From: Microdochium bolleyi
Taxonomy: Eukaryota; Ascomycota; Sordariomycetes; Xylariales; Microdochiaceae
Direction: 5' to 3'
DNA: 64,000 nt
Assembly (NCBI GenBank): GCA_001566295.1
Contig: KQ964253.1
Span: forward strand, 558,001 to 622,000
A program made the position numbers and the translations under genes. Shown here piece after piece: positions 43,369 to 52,935 of this stretch. Position 1 is the first letter of the stretch; every line of letters begins with the position of its first letter. The notes under the pieces were generated by a model. It made no database searches, was not told where the DNA came from, and was given only the letters and a program-made list of their open reading frames with translations.

Positions 43369-43896
43369 AGACTTGCTCCAAGTGATGATGCCGACGTCGC
43401 CACCGTCGGTAGCAGCCCGCTGTTTGTACCAAAAAGGAAAAAGAAGAAACGCACCGTCATGACATGAAAGGACAACCAAATAGGCCGAGCTGTAAGAAGA
43501 GATGATCAAAGCAAGATGCTTGCACTTCGCCAAACGCCGCCGGACAGCCCCTGTATTATGCGTCAAGGAGAAGGAGCAAGCTGTTGTTGTCTTTTGCCGG
43601 ATACGCTGTAGTAAATATTCCACTCTCTGAGAAAGTCAGGAAAAAACAACTTGTACAAGTAGACACAAATACCCAAAATATTACAATGGATGAAGCGTTC
43701 TCCTCAAATTCCATAGTGATGATAGTAAAATTCTCGTCTACTCGAAGGAATCGCGGCGAGATGATCTCATCGAACGAGTCACGAAACGAGCCCGTCACCA
43801 TCTATGCACGCGCTCTTAAATAAACGTCTAGTGAAGTTCTCCTCGGCATAACAAGCACCTCGCTCCAACAGCATCATCCATCCATCACCCACCCAC
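43369..43896. other. Convergent 3' region
   Basis: Between stop codons of MAM33 and the large CxxC-repeat gene. AT-rich centre near 43600-43700. Only 3' untranslated sequence expected. Confidence 0.6.
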
Positions 43897-46800
43897 TCAC
43901 TCCACGGCTGCCCACTCCTCCATCAGCCTCGCGACCATCGCCATGTCCCCGCCCATGCCAGACACGACACCCAGGCCCTCGGCGCGGGACTTGTCGAACC
44001 ACGCCGCGCTCGTCGCATGATTCGCCGTCTCGTGCCAACCCCCACCGCTTACCCCGTGCAGATACCCATCCGTCGTGCCGGAGACGGTCTGGATCGCTCC
44101 CGCGCCTTGGTACATCAACCCGACCATCCCGCTATTCAGGGACTGCAGCATGGCCATCTCGCGCATCTGCTGCACCATGCGGACCTGTGGGATCGTGCGC
44201 GCGTATACGGCATGCCGGTGCCTGGCGTGGGCGAGGAGGTCCTGCTCTGCTCCTGCTGCTGTTGTCGCTGTGGTGGTGGTGGTGGTGGTGGTGGCGTCGT
44301 GCTGAAGCGCGAGCTTCTCCTCGACCACGGCCTTGAACATCGCTCGCATGCGCGGCGAGTACATGCAGCACATCCTCGGGTCCGCGATGAGCTCGTCGTG
44401 CAGGGGGAGGAAGCCGAGCAGCTCCTTACCGCTCTGCTTGCCATGCTGGCTACCTCCATCGTGCCCGTCGTGTTGCTTCTGCTGCTTGCCCACCTCGTCC
44501 TCCATAATACCTCCGCGGCCACCATCACCACCAGCCGCAGCTATCTTGACAGCCAGCGGCTCGCAGAACCTGACAAAGCACTCCCCGCAGACCAGACAGT
44601 CCTCCCAGCCGTACCACCTACGCCCGCGCGTCTCGTCGCCGTGCGAGTACCGCGGGCACGGCGGGATGTCAATCCACACCCTGACATACTCCTCGAACCG
44701 TGCCCAGACGCCCGTGTCGACGGCCTCGTCGAAGCGCGCGAGGTACTCGGTGCCCCAGGGCGCGCCCGTGTGCAGGCCGCACACGAGCCGCTTGCCCACC
44801 GCTTGCCCTGGGTCCTCGGCTTCCCAGTACCGGTCCAGCCCGAGCGTCGTGACGAGGCAGGCGTGGCACGCCTCGCAGATGCGGAACTTGTCGTCGGCGA
44901 CCGCGCCGCTCGAGAGCCGGAACCACTGCCCGCCCGTGAGCTTGTGCAGGTTGCTGTCCTCGAGGCCCTCGTTTGTGCACACGGGACTCGCGAGGATGGT
45001 CCGCCCGGCGCGGACGAGCGTGCCCATGTCCTGCCGCGCCAGGGCGATGCCGAGCGCGATGATGACGGGTCGCGACCTGGCCTGGCACGCCCGCAGCGGA
45101 GTCTCCTCCGTGGTGTACCCGAGCGCAAAGTCCATCCAGGCCGCGCCCGTTTTCGAGACCACGTCGGCGGGCTCAAAGTGTGGCTCGAACGTGGTGAACT
45201 TGATCTTGTCGAGGTAGCAGGCCTCGCAGAAGACGAGCTCGGGCAGTCGCGCGGCGCGGAACCACTTCCGGCTCGCGGGCTCGACGGCCTTGCGGAAGCC
45301 TTCGCAGGCGGGCAAGCCCCAGCGCGGACTCGTCAAATTTGCCAGCTCGAGCCAGTTCTTGTCTCGGCTGTGCTGGTGCTGGTCTAGATCGAGCTTTTCC
45401 TGCTGTGAGAACCGCCGGAATGCATTGCCGAAGAACGGCGTCACGGCGATGTCGCACATCCACGCCTGGTCCTCAGGCTGCGCCCTAGACAGCGGTCCGA
45501 ATTTGGCCGCGAAGCTGCTGCCCAGCACGTGGTCCTCGTAGCAGGCCTCGCATATCACCACATATTGGTATATGTCAGGCAGAGGCGTGCCGTCTTGGGT
45601 GGTCATGCTCATGACACCGAACCATTTGAACCCGTCCGAGGCTTTGACCTTATCCGCGCCTGCGCATTCTTTGACTGTGAGGCGATGCTTCATGTATTTC
45701 TCCATTGGCTTGATGTCACTTGTCTGTTTTGCTTGAGGGGCCAGCACCCGAGTAAGACGTGGCACGTTGAAGCGGCACTTGTTGCCAGCAGCATTTGTCC
45801 CGGACAACCTGGCTGAATGGAAGTATGAGGCAATCGAGGTTCCAGAGATATACCTGTGGTGACATCGTGTGCAGACCAAGAAGTCTGGGACTGCAGGCAG
45901 GAAGTACCACGTTGCTTCGTAGTCGAGCGCCCGAGACCCGGGACAGTCGAAGATGATATCGTTGGGAGGACCAGCAGTGACCAGGCGCGGCATGGGTCGC
46001 ACCCAGAACTCGGGTTCAAGGACTTGGTGCTCTTGCTCTGCCCGAGCTTGCGGTCCAATATCTTCATTGTGTGAAGGTTGGGTCGGCGTTGGTGCCGGCA
46101 CCGGCACCGGCAGAGCAGCAAAGGCTTGCGGGATTGTGTCTAGGTTTTGGTTGTTCGTAGGCTCTCTCGGCGGCAGCGTAGCCGCTTCGGCTTGTACATG
46201 TCCGGGATTGAAAGTGTTCTCTGTATTCGGTACTAGAGGTTGTACGAATGGCGGCGTCGTATACACAGGCATCACATTTGCAGGCGAATCGGCAGCCAAG
46301 GGGCCGGTTGCGATTGAGGGAGCGGCATGTCCTGAACCAGGGGCGGGTGATGTGGTCGCCGCATTTGCTGCAGCCGACATCTGCAGCTGCAGCTTAGAGA
46401 GACCTGCGGAGAGATCATTGAGCTTGTTCATCCATTTCGTAGTGCTGGAAGTCCTTTTGGTCTGTTCCAGAGACGCTGCCTGGTTTGTGGTGTGTACAGC
46501 AGGATTGTGCCACGCAGATCCGGCATAAGGCTGTGAGTCAGAGGTAGTTGGCTGATACTGCTGCTGTGGGAGATATTGCTGGATTGGTTCTTTGGAAGAA
46601 TTATGATACGTGGGATAGGCTGTGCTCGGGTTGCTCTGAGGGTAGGTGTAGGTCTGAGCAGCCTGGCTGTAGTCAGTAGACTGGGCTGGCTCTACTCCGT
46701 GCTGATAAGCAACCGCGTTCGTCGCAAGAGTATCCAAGACTTGATGAAGGTGTTGTGGTTGAGTGTGACTATACTGAAGTTCTTCTTGTCGTCTCCTCTC

Positions 46801-47676
46801 CAGGTGTTCTTTCAGCTCAACCTGCCGCTGCTGCAAGATCTTCTGCACCTCGGGCCTTTGCAATTCTTCGTCTTGTCTTTTCTGCGCATCCTGATACCAT
46901 GGTTGCTGGTCGCGGAAGGTATTGCTTCGCCCTGTGTACACATCTGTTGAGGGTCCTGGCACCTGTAGGGGTGCTTCAGACAGAGATGGGGGGGCACAAT
47001 GTTGGGCTGGAGCCGGCTGGGCACTGGGTTGTGTTACATGCGATGATATTTGAGGATGAGGAGGCCCCGGGCCAACAGGGTCGTGGCTTGACTTGGCTGT
47101 ATGGATAGGCTGGTCCCTTGCCGATTGTCCATACTGTCCAAGATGGTGATCATTCCTAGTATCTATGACTATCCCAGATGGTTGAAAATACTGGCGCGAC
47201 TCAGTTCCTGGGACATAAGAGCTCCTGTGTGCTTGAATCATGGACTGCCCGGCTGCTACCGATGCGGCAGATGACGAGTACGACGAATATATCGGAAAGA
47301 CATGCCCAGAGGGGCCAACGACAGGTGGCTGAGACCTGTTGTCCTGCTGCCAGCCATGGCCCTGTGTTGGCGGCCCTGTAGGGTGATGTGGTTGCTGCGA
47401 GACTGAGACGGCAGCTTGGTACAGAGGCTGGCCTAATCGCGGCGGAAGGGGCGGCGGTCGATCTGTCTCAACCACGCTGCTGGCGAGTGGATGATGATTT
47501 GCGGGAGGAATCGCCGGCGGCTGAGCTGGTAACTGCTGGCCGCCTGCTGGCCGTGCCTCGCGAGAAACGTGGCTTGGGCCGAGGCCAGCGGCTGGTCTCC
47601 GAGGCGGCAACGGCGGTGGCACGCCGGCTTGGCCAGGAGGAGGCGGGAAGTACAGCTCGTTGCTTGGATAGCTCAT
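43897..47676 (-). CDS. Large Pro/Gln-rich protein with five W[FY]-CxxC modules, function unknown
   Basis: Single exon, 1259 residues from MSYPSNELYFPPPPGQAG; a longer frame begins 90 bases upstream but the start at 47676 fits this kind of protein better. Residues 1 to about 580 are disordered, rich in Pro, Gln and Ser, with a short charged helix (KEHLERRRQEELQYS, about residue 310). From about 600 to 1030 a module recurs five times, spaced about 95-115 residues: W[FY], a few residues, a hydrophobic strand, then CxxC (VCTRCHHRY, ICEACYEDH, FCEACYLDK, ICEACHACL, VCGECFVRF). Each may be a zinc knuckle (inference). The C-terminal 200 residues contain a Gly-rich stretch and a Thr run. No signal peptide or membrane segment. 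I do not recognise the family; related hypothetical proteins are likely in other filamentous fungi. Confidence 0.88.
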   Translation of the reverse strand: MSYPSNELYFPPPPGQAGVPPPLPPRRPAAGLGPSHVSREARPAGGQQLPAQPPAIPPANHHPLASSVVETDRPPPLPPRLGQPLYQAAVSVSQQPHHPTGPPTQGHGWQQDNRSQPPVVGPSGHVFPIYSSYSSSAASVAAGQSMIQAHRSSYVPGTESRQYFQPSGIVIDTRNDHHLGQYGQSARDQPIHTAKSSHDPVGPGPPHPQISSHVTQPSAQPAPAQHCAPPSLSEAPLQVPGPSTDVYTGRSNTFRDQQPWYQDAQKRQDEELQRPEVQKILQQRQVELKEHLERRRQEELQYSHTQPQHLHQVLDTLATNAVAYQHGVEPAQSTDYSQAAQTYTYPQSNPSTAYPTYHNSSKEPIQQYLPQQQYQPTTSDSQPYAGSAWHNPAVHTTNQAASLEQTKRTSSTTKWMNKLNDLSAGLSKLQLQMSAAANAATTSPAPGSGHAAPSIATGPLAADSPANVMPVYTTPPFVQPLVPNTENTFNPGHVQAEAATLPPREPTNNQNLDTIPQAFAALPVPVPAPTPTQPSHNEDIGPQARAEQEHQVLEPEFWVRPMPRLVTAGPPNDIIFDCPGSRALDYEATWYFLPAVPDFLVCTRCHHRYISGTSIASYFHSARLSGTNAAGNKCRFNVPRLTRVLAPQAKQTSDIKPMEKYMKHRLTVKECAGADKVKASDGFKWFGVMSMTTQDGTPLPDIYQYVVICEACYEDHVLGSSFAAKFGPLSRAQPEDQAWMCDIAVTPFFGNAFRRFSQQEKLDLDQHQHSRDKNWLELANLTSPRWGLPACEGFRKAVEPASRKWFRAARLPELVFCEACYLDKIKFTTFEPHFEPADVVSKTGAAWMDFALGYTTEETPLRACQARSRPVIIALGIALARQDMGTLVRAGRTILASPVCTNEGLEDSNLHKLTGGQWFRLSSGAVADDKFRICEACHACLVTTLGLDRYWEAEDPGQAVGKRLVCGLHTGAPWGTEYLARFDEAVDTGVWARFEEYVRVWIDIPPCPRYSHGDETRGRRWYGWEDCLVCGECFVRFCEPLAVKIAAAGGDGGRGGIMEDEVGKQQKQHDGHDGGSQHGKQSGKELLGFLPLHDELIADPRMCCMYSPRMRAMFKAVVEEKLALQHDATTTTTTTTATTAAGAEQDLLAHARHRHAVYARTIPQVRMVQQMREMAMLQSLNSGMVGLMYQGAGAIQTVSGTTDGYLHGVSGGGWHETANHATSAAWFDKSRAEGLGVVSGMGGDMAMVARLMEEWAAVE
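44271..44294. repeat. (TGG)8 microsatellite inside coding sequence
   Basis: Eight perfect TGG triplets on the + strand; on the coding minus strand they give a run of threonines near the C-terminus of the CxxC-module protein. Prone to length change without frameshift. Confidence 0.9.
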
Positions 47677-50092
47677 GACGATGGTTGCCGTGGCAGTCCT
47701 GTAAGACGGACGAAGGTGGCACGGCCAACACGCTGGTCGAGGCAAGAAGAAACTCAAAAGGACCACATCAATTATCGATGTCGCGCGAAGAGCTGTGCTC
47801 GTGTGTGGCTTCAGGCCCCGACACTTGCCTGCTGCCTGCCCGAGGGCTATGTTGCGCAGCTTGTCTAAGTGCAGCTTGATGCTTCCGCGAAGACGCGAAG
47901 CAGGGATTCAGAGCATACAAGACCCCGCGCGATCTCAGCCGCACTCGACGGAGTTGACGAGGCACGCAGTCATGCGCCGGGGCTGTAGTGTTACATGGTC
48001 ACAAGCCACGCCATTGGCCATGCATCTCGAGCGAGGCGGCTTCTGCTTCCTGCCTCCTGCTTCCTGCCTCCTGCTTCCCGCGAGGCGACGCGTGTGTCTG
48101 CTTCCGCTGCTGACATCGGCCTGGCGAGAAATGTAGCGACGCCGGAGCTTTGTGTCAGTATCGCAGGCATCGTGGTGATGCCGCTGTAGGACCGGACGAG
48201 ATGAGCCCACGCGCCCAGGAACGAGTGGCGTCTGCATGAATCCTGGTGGCTTTGTCGTGGCCTTTGTTCAAGCCCGAAGCTTGCCGGGTCCAAGGGTTGG
48301 GCGAGGTAGGCACGCTCGTACGGAGTAATTAGGTTCCCGAGGTTCCCGGAGCCGGAGGACGCGGTCTGACTTCTCGAGCCTTCTGTCTCCACCAGAGCAA
48401 ATGAGAGAGCCTTGAGAATGGCGCCACTATCTGCACAGCAAGGGCCTGCAGAGGCCTGTCACGGCCGTAATGAGACAGGCGCCGTGTTTCGCGGGAGGAT
48501 CACCAACGGTCTTTTCAGGGTCTAGACCTGCCGGGACCCCTGCTGCCAATACTGCCAATGCTGCACCGCCGTTCGAGACCGGCCTTTGGCTCTTCGCAGC
48601 TCGGCCTTGACTCTGGCTCCTCGACTTCCAAGGTTCGAATCCGACGTGCTTTGTGGTGAGCTGCCGTAGTCGCGCAGGCCAAGCAAGCAAAGCACGCAAA
48701 GCAGGTCGCAGTGGTCGGCCCAGGGAAGGTGCAAACGACCTCCGGCCCATCACCCACTCCGCCTCCGACCAGAGTCCTCCTCCGTCCGGTCATGATCCGT
48801 TCCATTGTTCTCTCGGCACTACGCTGCAAGGATGGCCCCTACTTTGACCGTTGCAACTCCGCCCGACACACGCACCTCCCCCCGATCCTGTGCTCTTGCC
48901 CAGCCCCGAACGCCTTATACAGCCCCTTGACCGCCCCCCGGCGCAGATTACAGATGCTTGTCTGTTACACAAGAGGGGGGGGGGGGGGGCGGGTGCTTGC
49001 CCAGGCCCAGCCCGGTGCCACTCCCGTACCCACCACCTGGGAGAGAGAACGGAGAGAGCCTCGCTTAAGCTTTCCTGGGGGGATGACCCAGAGACAAGGG
49101 CCAGGCGCTGATATAAGCCAGCACGAACACCCTGAATTCTCCGCGCCTGCCCTTTTAACCCTTTTCCCCCCTGCCCGTCCACGTTTGACCGTCGACAGTC
49201 GAACCCGAGTCTCCTTCGACTATCTATCATCCAGCCACTTTCCATCAGCTTGGATGAGGCCAAAAGCACGAACGCAGGACCATCACGACCCTCTTCGACG
49301 ACAGGATCTATCAGGGACGCTACTCCACAGCCATCACGACATGTCTTGACGCCTGCTTGTCACGACAACAGACGACTCGCTAGACGGGGAGCTACGGATA
49401 TCAGAAACACCCGTTCTCATATAAATTGTGTGTGGGTGTGGTGTATGCTATATGTACTGAAGCCTGCGGCAAACACTCGATGTCCAGACTCTCCGAACGC
49501 CACAAGCAATGCTGAAAGATGAGTCGAGCAGTGTCGCCTCGGCAAGCTCGGGGTTAGTTGCCTCGCCCCGTGGCTTTGCCAAACCTCGCTCTCAACGACG
49601 GCAGCTAGAAGCCTCGATGGCTCTTCACACAACATCGCATGCAATCACATAACAGTCTCCCGAGAGCACCCGATATGCCACGCAAGCGCGACCCATCTGA
49701 CACACGACGATTTCGACTTGAGACCACAGTCCGAGGGGCGAAACGATTTGCACATCTGGGCAGCATGAAGAGTGGACATCATCTCATTCGAAACATCGCC
49801 TTCTAGTCTGACGACGATCTTATTCAAACAGGTCACCAAAGCAAAGAAGCAGGCGCAAAGATTACCAAAGGGTATCCAGACCAACTCTACCACCAACAGG
49901 CCATTGGCACCATGTTGCACCAATTGGACAACCAACCGCTTTACCTCATCGGTAACGACATTCCTCATTGCCGCGGCGCAAGGAACGTTGGGTTGCCATG
50001 ACTCCGCCCAACAATGTTTTCCCCACACATCAACATAATGGCCGCGAAAAAGGTTTCGCCCGCAGCACCGGGTCGCTGTCGCAAATACAACC
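47677..50092. other. 2.4 kb without supported gene, upstream of CxxC-module gene and downstream of SKN7
   Basis: The left part is the promoter of the CxxC-module gene. A CT-rich tandem repeat with 14-base period (CTTCCTGCCTCCTG) lies at about 48041-48079. A 15-base G run is at 48975-48989. The 212-codon frame at 48711-49349 looks like a chance frame. A string resembling a Pol III B box at about 48632 does not fold into a tRNA. Confidence 0.5.
48975..48989. repeat. Homopolymer G15
   Basis: Fifteen consecutive G, then CGGG. Likely length-variable and error-prone in sequencing. Confidence 0.85.
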
Positions 50093-52256
50093 TCATTGAT
50101 ATCCACCATTGGGACCATACAAGCGCTGTCGCTTCTCCGGGGGCGCATCCCCACGGGCCATCGAATCGGGCATTCTCGGCTGAGGCGGTCCTCCCATCTG
50201 TGTCATCATCGCATTATGGAACTGTGTCGGTGGTTTTTGGCTGCCACCCGGCGTCAAACCCATCGGCGTTCCGCTCCCAGCTGCAAGGTAGCCTCCTTGC
50301 TCGTGCGTGATGGTCGGCGAGGGTTGAGGTAGTTGACTCGGCGAGTTCCAGCTCGTGCTTGTCGCCGGCGACTGGATTGGTGTTGTCTCGAACTTGCTGA
50401 CGCCTGTACTAGGCCCTCCCGCCAGCTGACCCATGCCCACATTCTGGTTCGCATATGGACCCGGTGTGGGCGGTTGTGTCGCACCTCCATTGGGATACAT
50501 CGAATCCATCATGCTGTCCTGGGGTGGGTTCCGCAGGAAACTAGCAAGATGCCTGCGGAGCTTGCCAATCATGCCGTCCTTTGTGAAAGGTTTCGCCAAC
50601 ACGTCACGCATTCCTATAGGATGTCAGTACGAAAGTCTCCAGCACAACATGGTTATCTCCTCACTTACCCCAGTGGAAGTACATCTCGAGATCTTGTTGG
50701 TTGATGTTGGATGTCATGGCGATGATCGGGATGTTCGGCTGGACCTCCCGAATCATCGCAGTGGCAGATACTCCATCGAGCTGCGGCATGACAATGTCCA
50801 TGAAAATCAGATCGTAGTAGTTTGCCTTGTTGTTAACCTTGTTCACAGCCTCTAGACCGTCACGGGCAACCTCGACACCGCAGTCGTACTGGGAGAGGAA
50901 CTTGGAACCGATCCGAGAGCACGTCTTGTCGTCCTCCACGAGCAGGATAATGGGCTTCTTCAGACCCCACGGACCACTGCCGTGACTCACAGACGTCGAA
51001 GGCGTGTGCATGCTGCTGTTGGCAAGCTCGGTCCCGACATTGTTGATGGCATGGTCCTGAACAGGCCTATTGTATGGGACGTTGTTCAGATGCTCGGGTG
51101 CAAATGGGTCGATACCGATTGTCTGACCAGCAGGGTATACCATATGACGCATGTCGTTGAGGGGATCCTGGAAGTACGGCTGGATACCCGCCGAGCCGGG
51201 CGGTCCCATCATCGACGAAGAGCCTGCAGACTCTGGCGATGAACCAGCGGGGTGTGCGAACGCTATGGACATCCTCTTGAGGTCTGGATCTGCGGAGTGC
51301 TCGACCGTAAGACCATTCAGGATGTCCCGAGCGCGACGCAGCTCCACGGGGGAATCGACAGTGTCAGTGAGGTAATTTTGAGCAGTAGCGCTGGTGTACG
51401 CTGCTGGGGTCGAGTGATTGCTCGACGTGCCAGAGGCCCGGTGGTCGCGCTTGTCAGAATCCACTTTGCTCAGGTGGTTGATGAGCTCATTATGGACCTG
51501 GTTTTGTGCCCGCACAAGCTTCTGAAGGTGGAGGATCTCTTCCACGAAGATCTTGTTTGCGTTGAGGATCTCATAGTACGACTCCTGGAGTGCTTGCACT
51601 TGCTGCTGCGTGGCATTGAGGGTATCTGACAGGGTTGCGATCTGCTGGTTGGTGGTGAACTGCTCGTCCGCCGCCGCCACCGCCTTACGGGGTGCGGGCG
51701 CTTTGCGCCTGATGTTGTCGAGGTTGTCTTTCCGGTCTGCTCGGAACTCTGGGTGCTTGAACTCCCAAGCCTATCCAAGAAAGGAGCATTAGAAGACAAT
51801 CACCTTCGCTTATGCGACTACAGACACAGGCTTATACGAACCGAGGCTCCATATGGAGATTGTCCATTCTCCTCGTTGTGCCGGACTTTGTGGAAGTCGT
51901 ACTTGTTCAGTTGTCGGACGAAACTGGCAAAGTTGCTGTGTTTAAAGTGTTTCGGCAGAATGGTCTTTGTGAATTTCTCATTCTGCGACGACAACGACGT
52001 CAATGGCTTGATTCTTCGACATGCACGCAGCGCTGACGCCGGCGACCTACCTCGAGTACTACGAAGCTATCGCCCTGATCGCCCCAACGAACAACTTCGC
52101 TGTATGCTGGGTCTTCGAGCATCTTGTAGAGTTTGCGAACCTGGTGCAACGATGATTAGCCACGGGGCGCGCGCGCAAGGTATAAGGAGGATACGGGCGT
52201 ACGAAGTCGCTAGAGTTGTTGCCTCCAGGGCCCCCGGACATATCCATCTCGGGCAT
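50093..52256 (-). CDS. SKN7: Stress response regulator: HSF-type DNA-binding domain plus receiver domain
   Basis: Transcription factor of the two-component phosphorelay, acting in oxidative, osmotic and cell-wall stress. Exons 52203..52256, 52051..52140, 51842..51982, 50669..51770, 50093..50613 encode 635 residues. The start MPEMDMSGGPGGNNSSDF is chosen because it matches the N-terminus known for Neurospora-type homologues; an in-frame upstream ATG exists. HSF domain (about 15-115): DFVRKLYKMLEDPAYSEVV, GDSFVVLENEKFTKTILPKH, SNFASFVRQLNKYDFHKVR. A coiled coil follows (about 130-200), then a receiver domain (about 365-480) with EDD (375-376 acidic pair), phosphoacceptor Asp420 (IFMDIVMPQLDG), Thr448 (AMTSN) and Lys470 (AKPFTK). 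The Pro/Gln-rich tail is typical. The third intron uses the unusual donor GTTCGT. Confidence 0.95.
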
Positions 52257-52904
52257 AAATTCGACTCGCAGGTCGAACTGTCTGATGTCGAGCTGGTGCG
52301 AAGAGTACCCGGCGAGACTGGTGATGTGCTCCACTGTGAGGCGGATGCTACTCGGTCAATCAATCGATTGATTATAGGCTGCGCAGGTCTTGTTTGGGTG
52401 ACCGCGGGGGGTTCCGTCTCGAGACTGTGTTGTGTTCGAGACGGAAGGACCTCAAAATCGAGAGGACTTCGAGCAGCAGTCCGGAAGCTGTGAATTGATC
52501 GCCCGCTTGAACGCCGGTGGTTGTTGATGCGCGTCGCGTAGGGTTGTGGTTGAGATCCGAAGACTGGTTGCAAGTGTGTAGGCGTTGCACTCTCAAGAGG
52601 ACGTCATCCTCGCCTGGTCGTCGCTCGTGTTTTGTCGGATGCTGCTGGCCGCCTGGGTTGGTCGCGGGTCTGGGATGTTGGATGTCAAAAGTTCGAGACG
52701 AGGGAGTTACCTCTGGGGCTGGAAGGGGAGCGGGAGGGCGCAATTGGGGGACCGAGTGGGCTGCAGGCTGTAGAAGTCCAGGATAGGCTCAGGAGAGAGG
52801 CATGAACCTGGCAGGGCGAATCGGGGCGTGGTGGATGCTGCCGAGCGAGGATTTTCCAAGAGCTGGGCAGCTGGGCAGATCAGATCCTAGGAGGTAAAAG
52901 TATA

Positions 52905-52935
52905 CTGTACCGGGGGCACGGTAAGCACGGTACAG
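52905..52935. repeat. Inverted repeat CTGTACCG ... CGGTACAG
   Basis: Perfect 8-base arms (52905-52912 and 52928-52935) with a 15-base spacer that itself contains another CACGG copy, about 650 bases upstream of the SKN7 start. May be a binding site or simply local repetition. Confidence 0.6.

Noticed and set aside
44017..45387. 456-codon + strand frame opposite the CxxC-module gene
   Set aside because: Antisense shadow; composition is the mirror of the coding strand and lacks any domain.
48600..48680. Possible tRNA, because GGTTCGAATCC resembles a B box
   Set aside because: T-stem does not pair on either strand and there is no A box or acceptor stem at the right distance.
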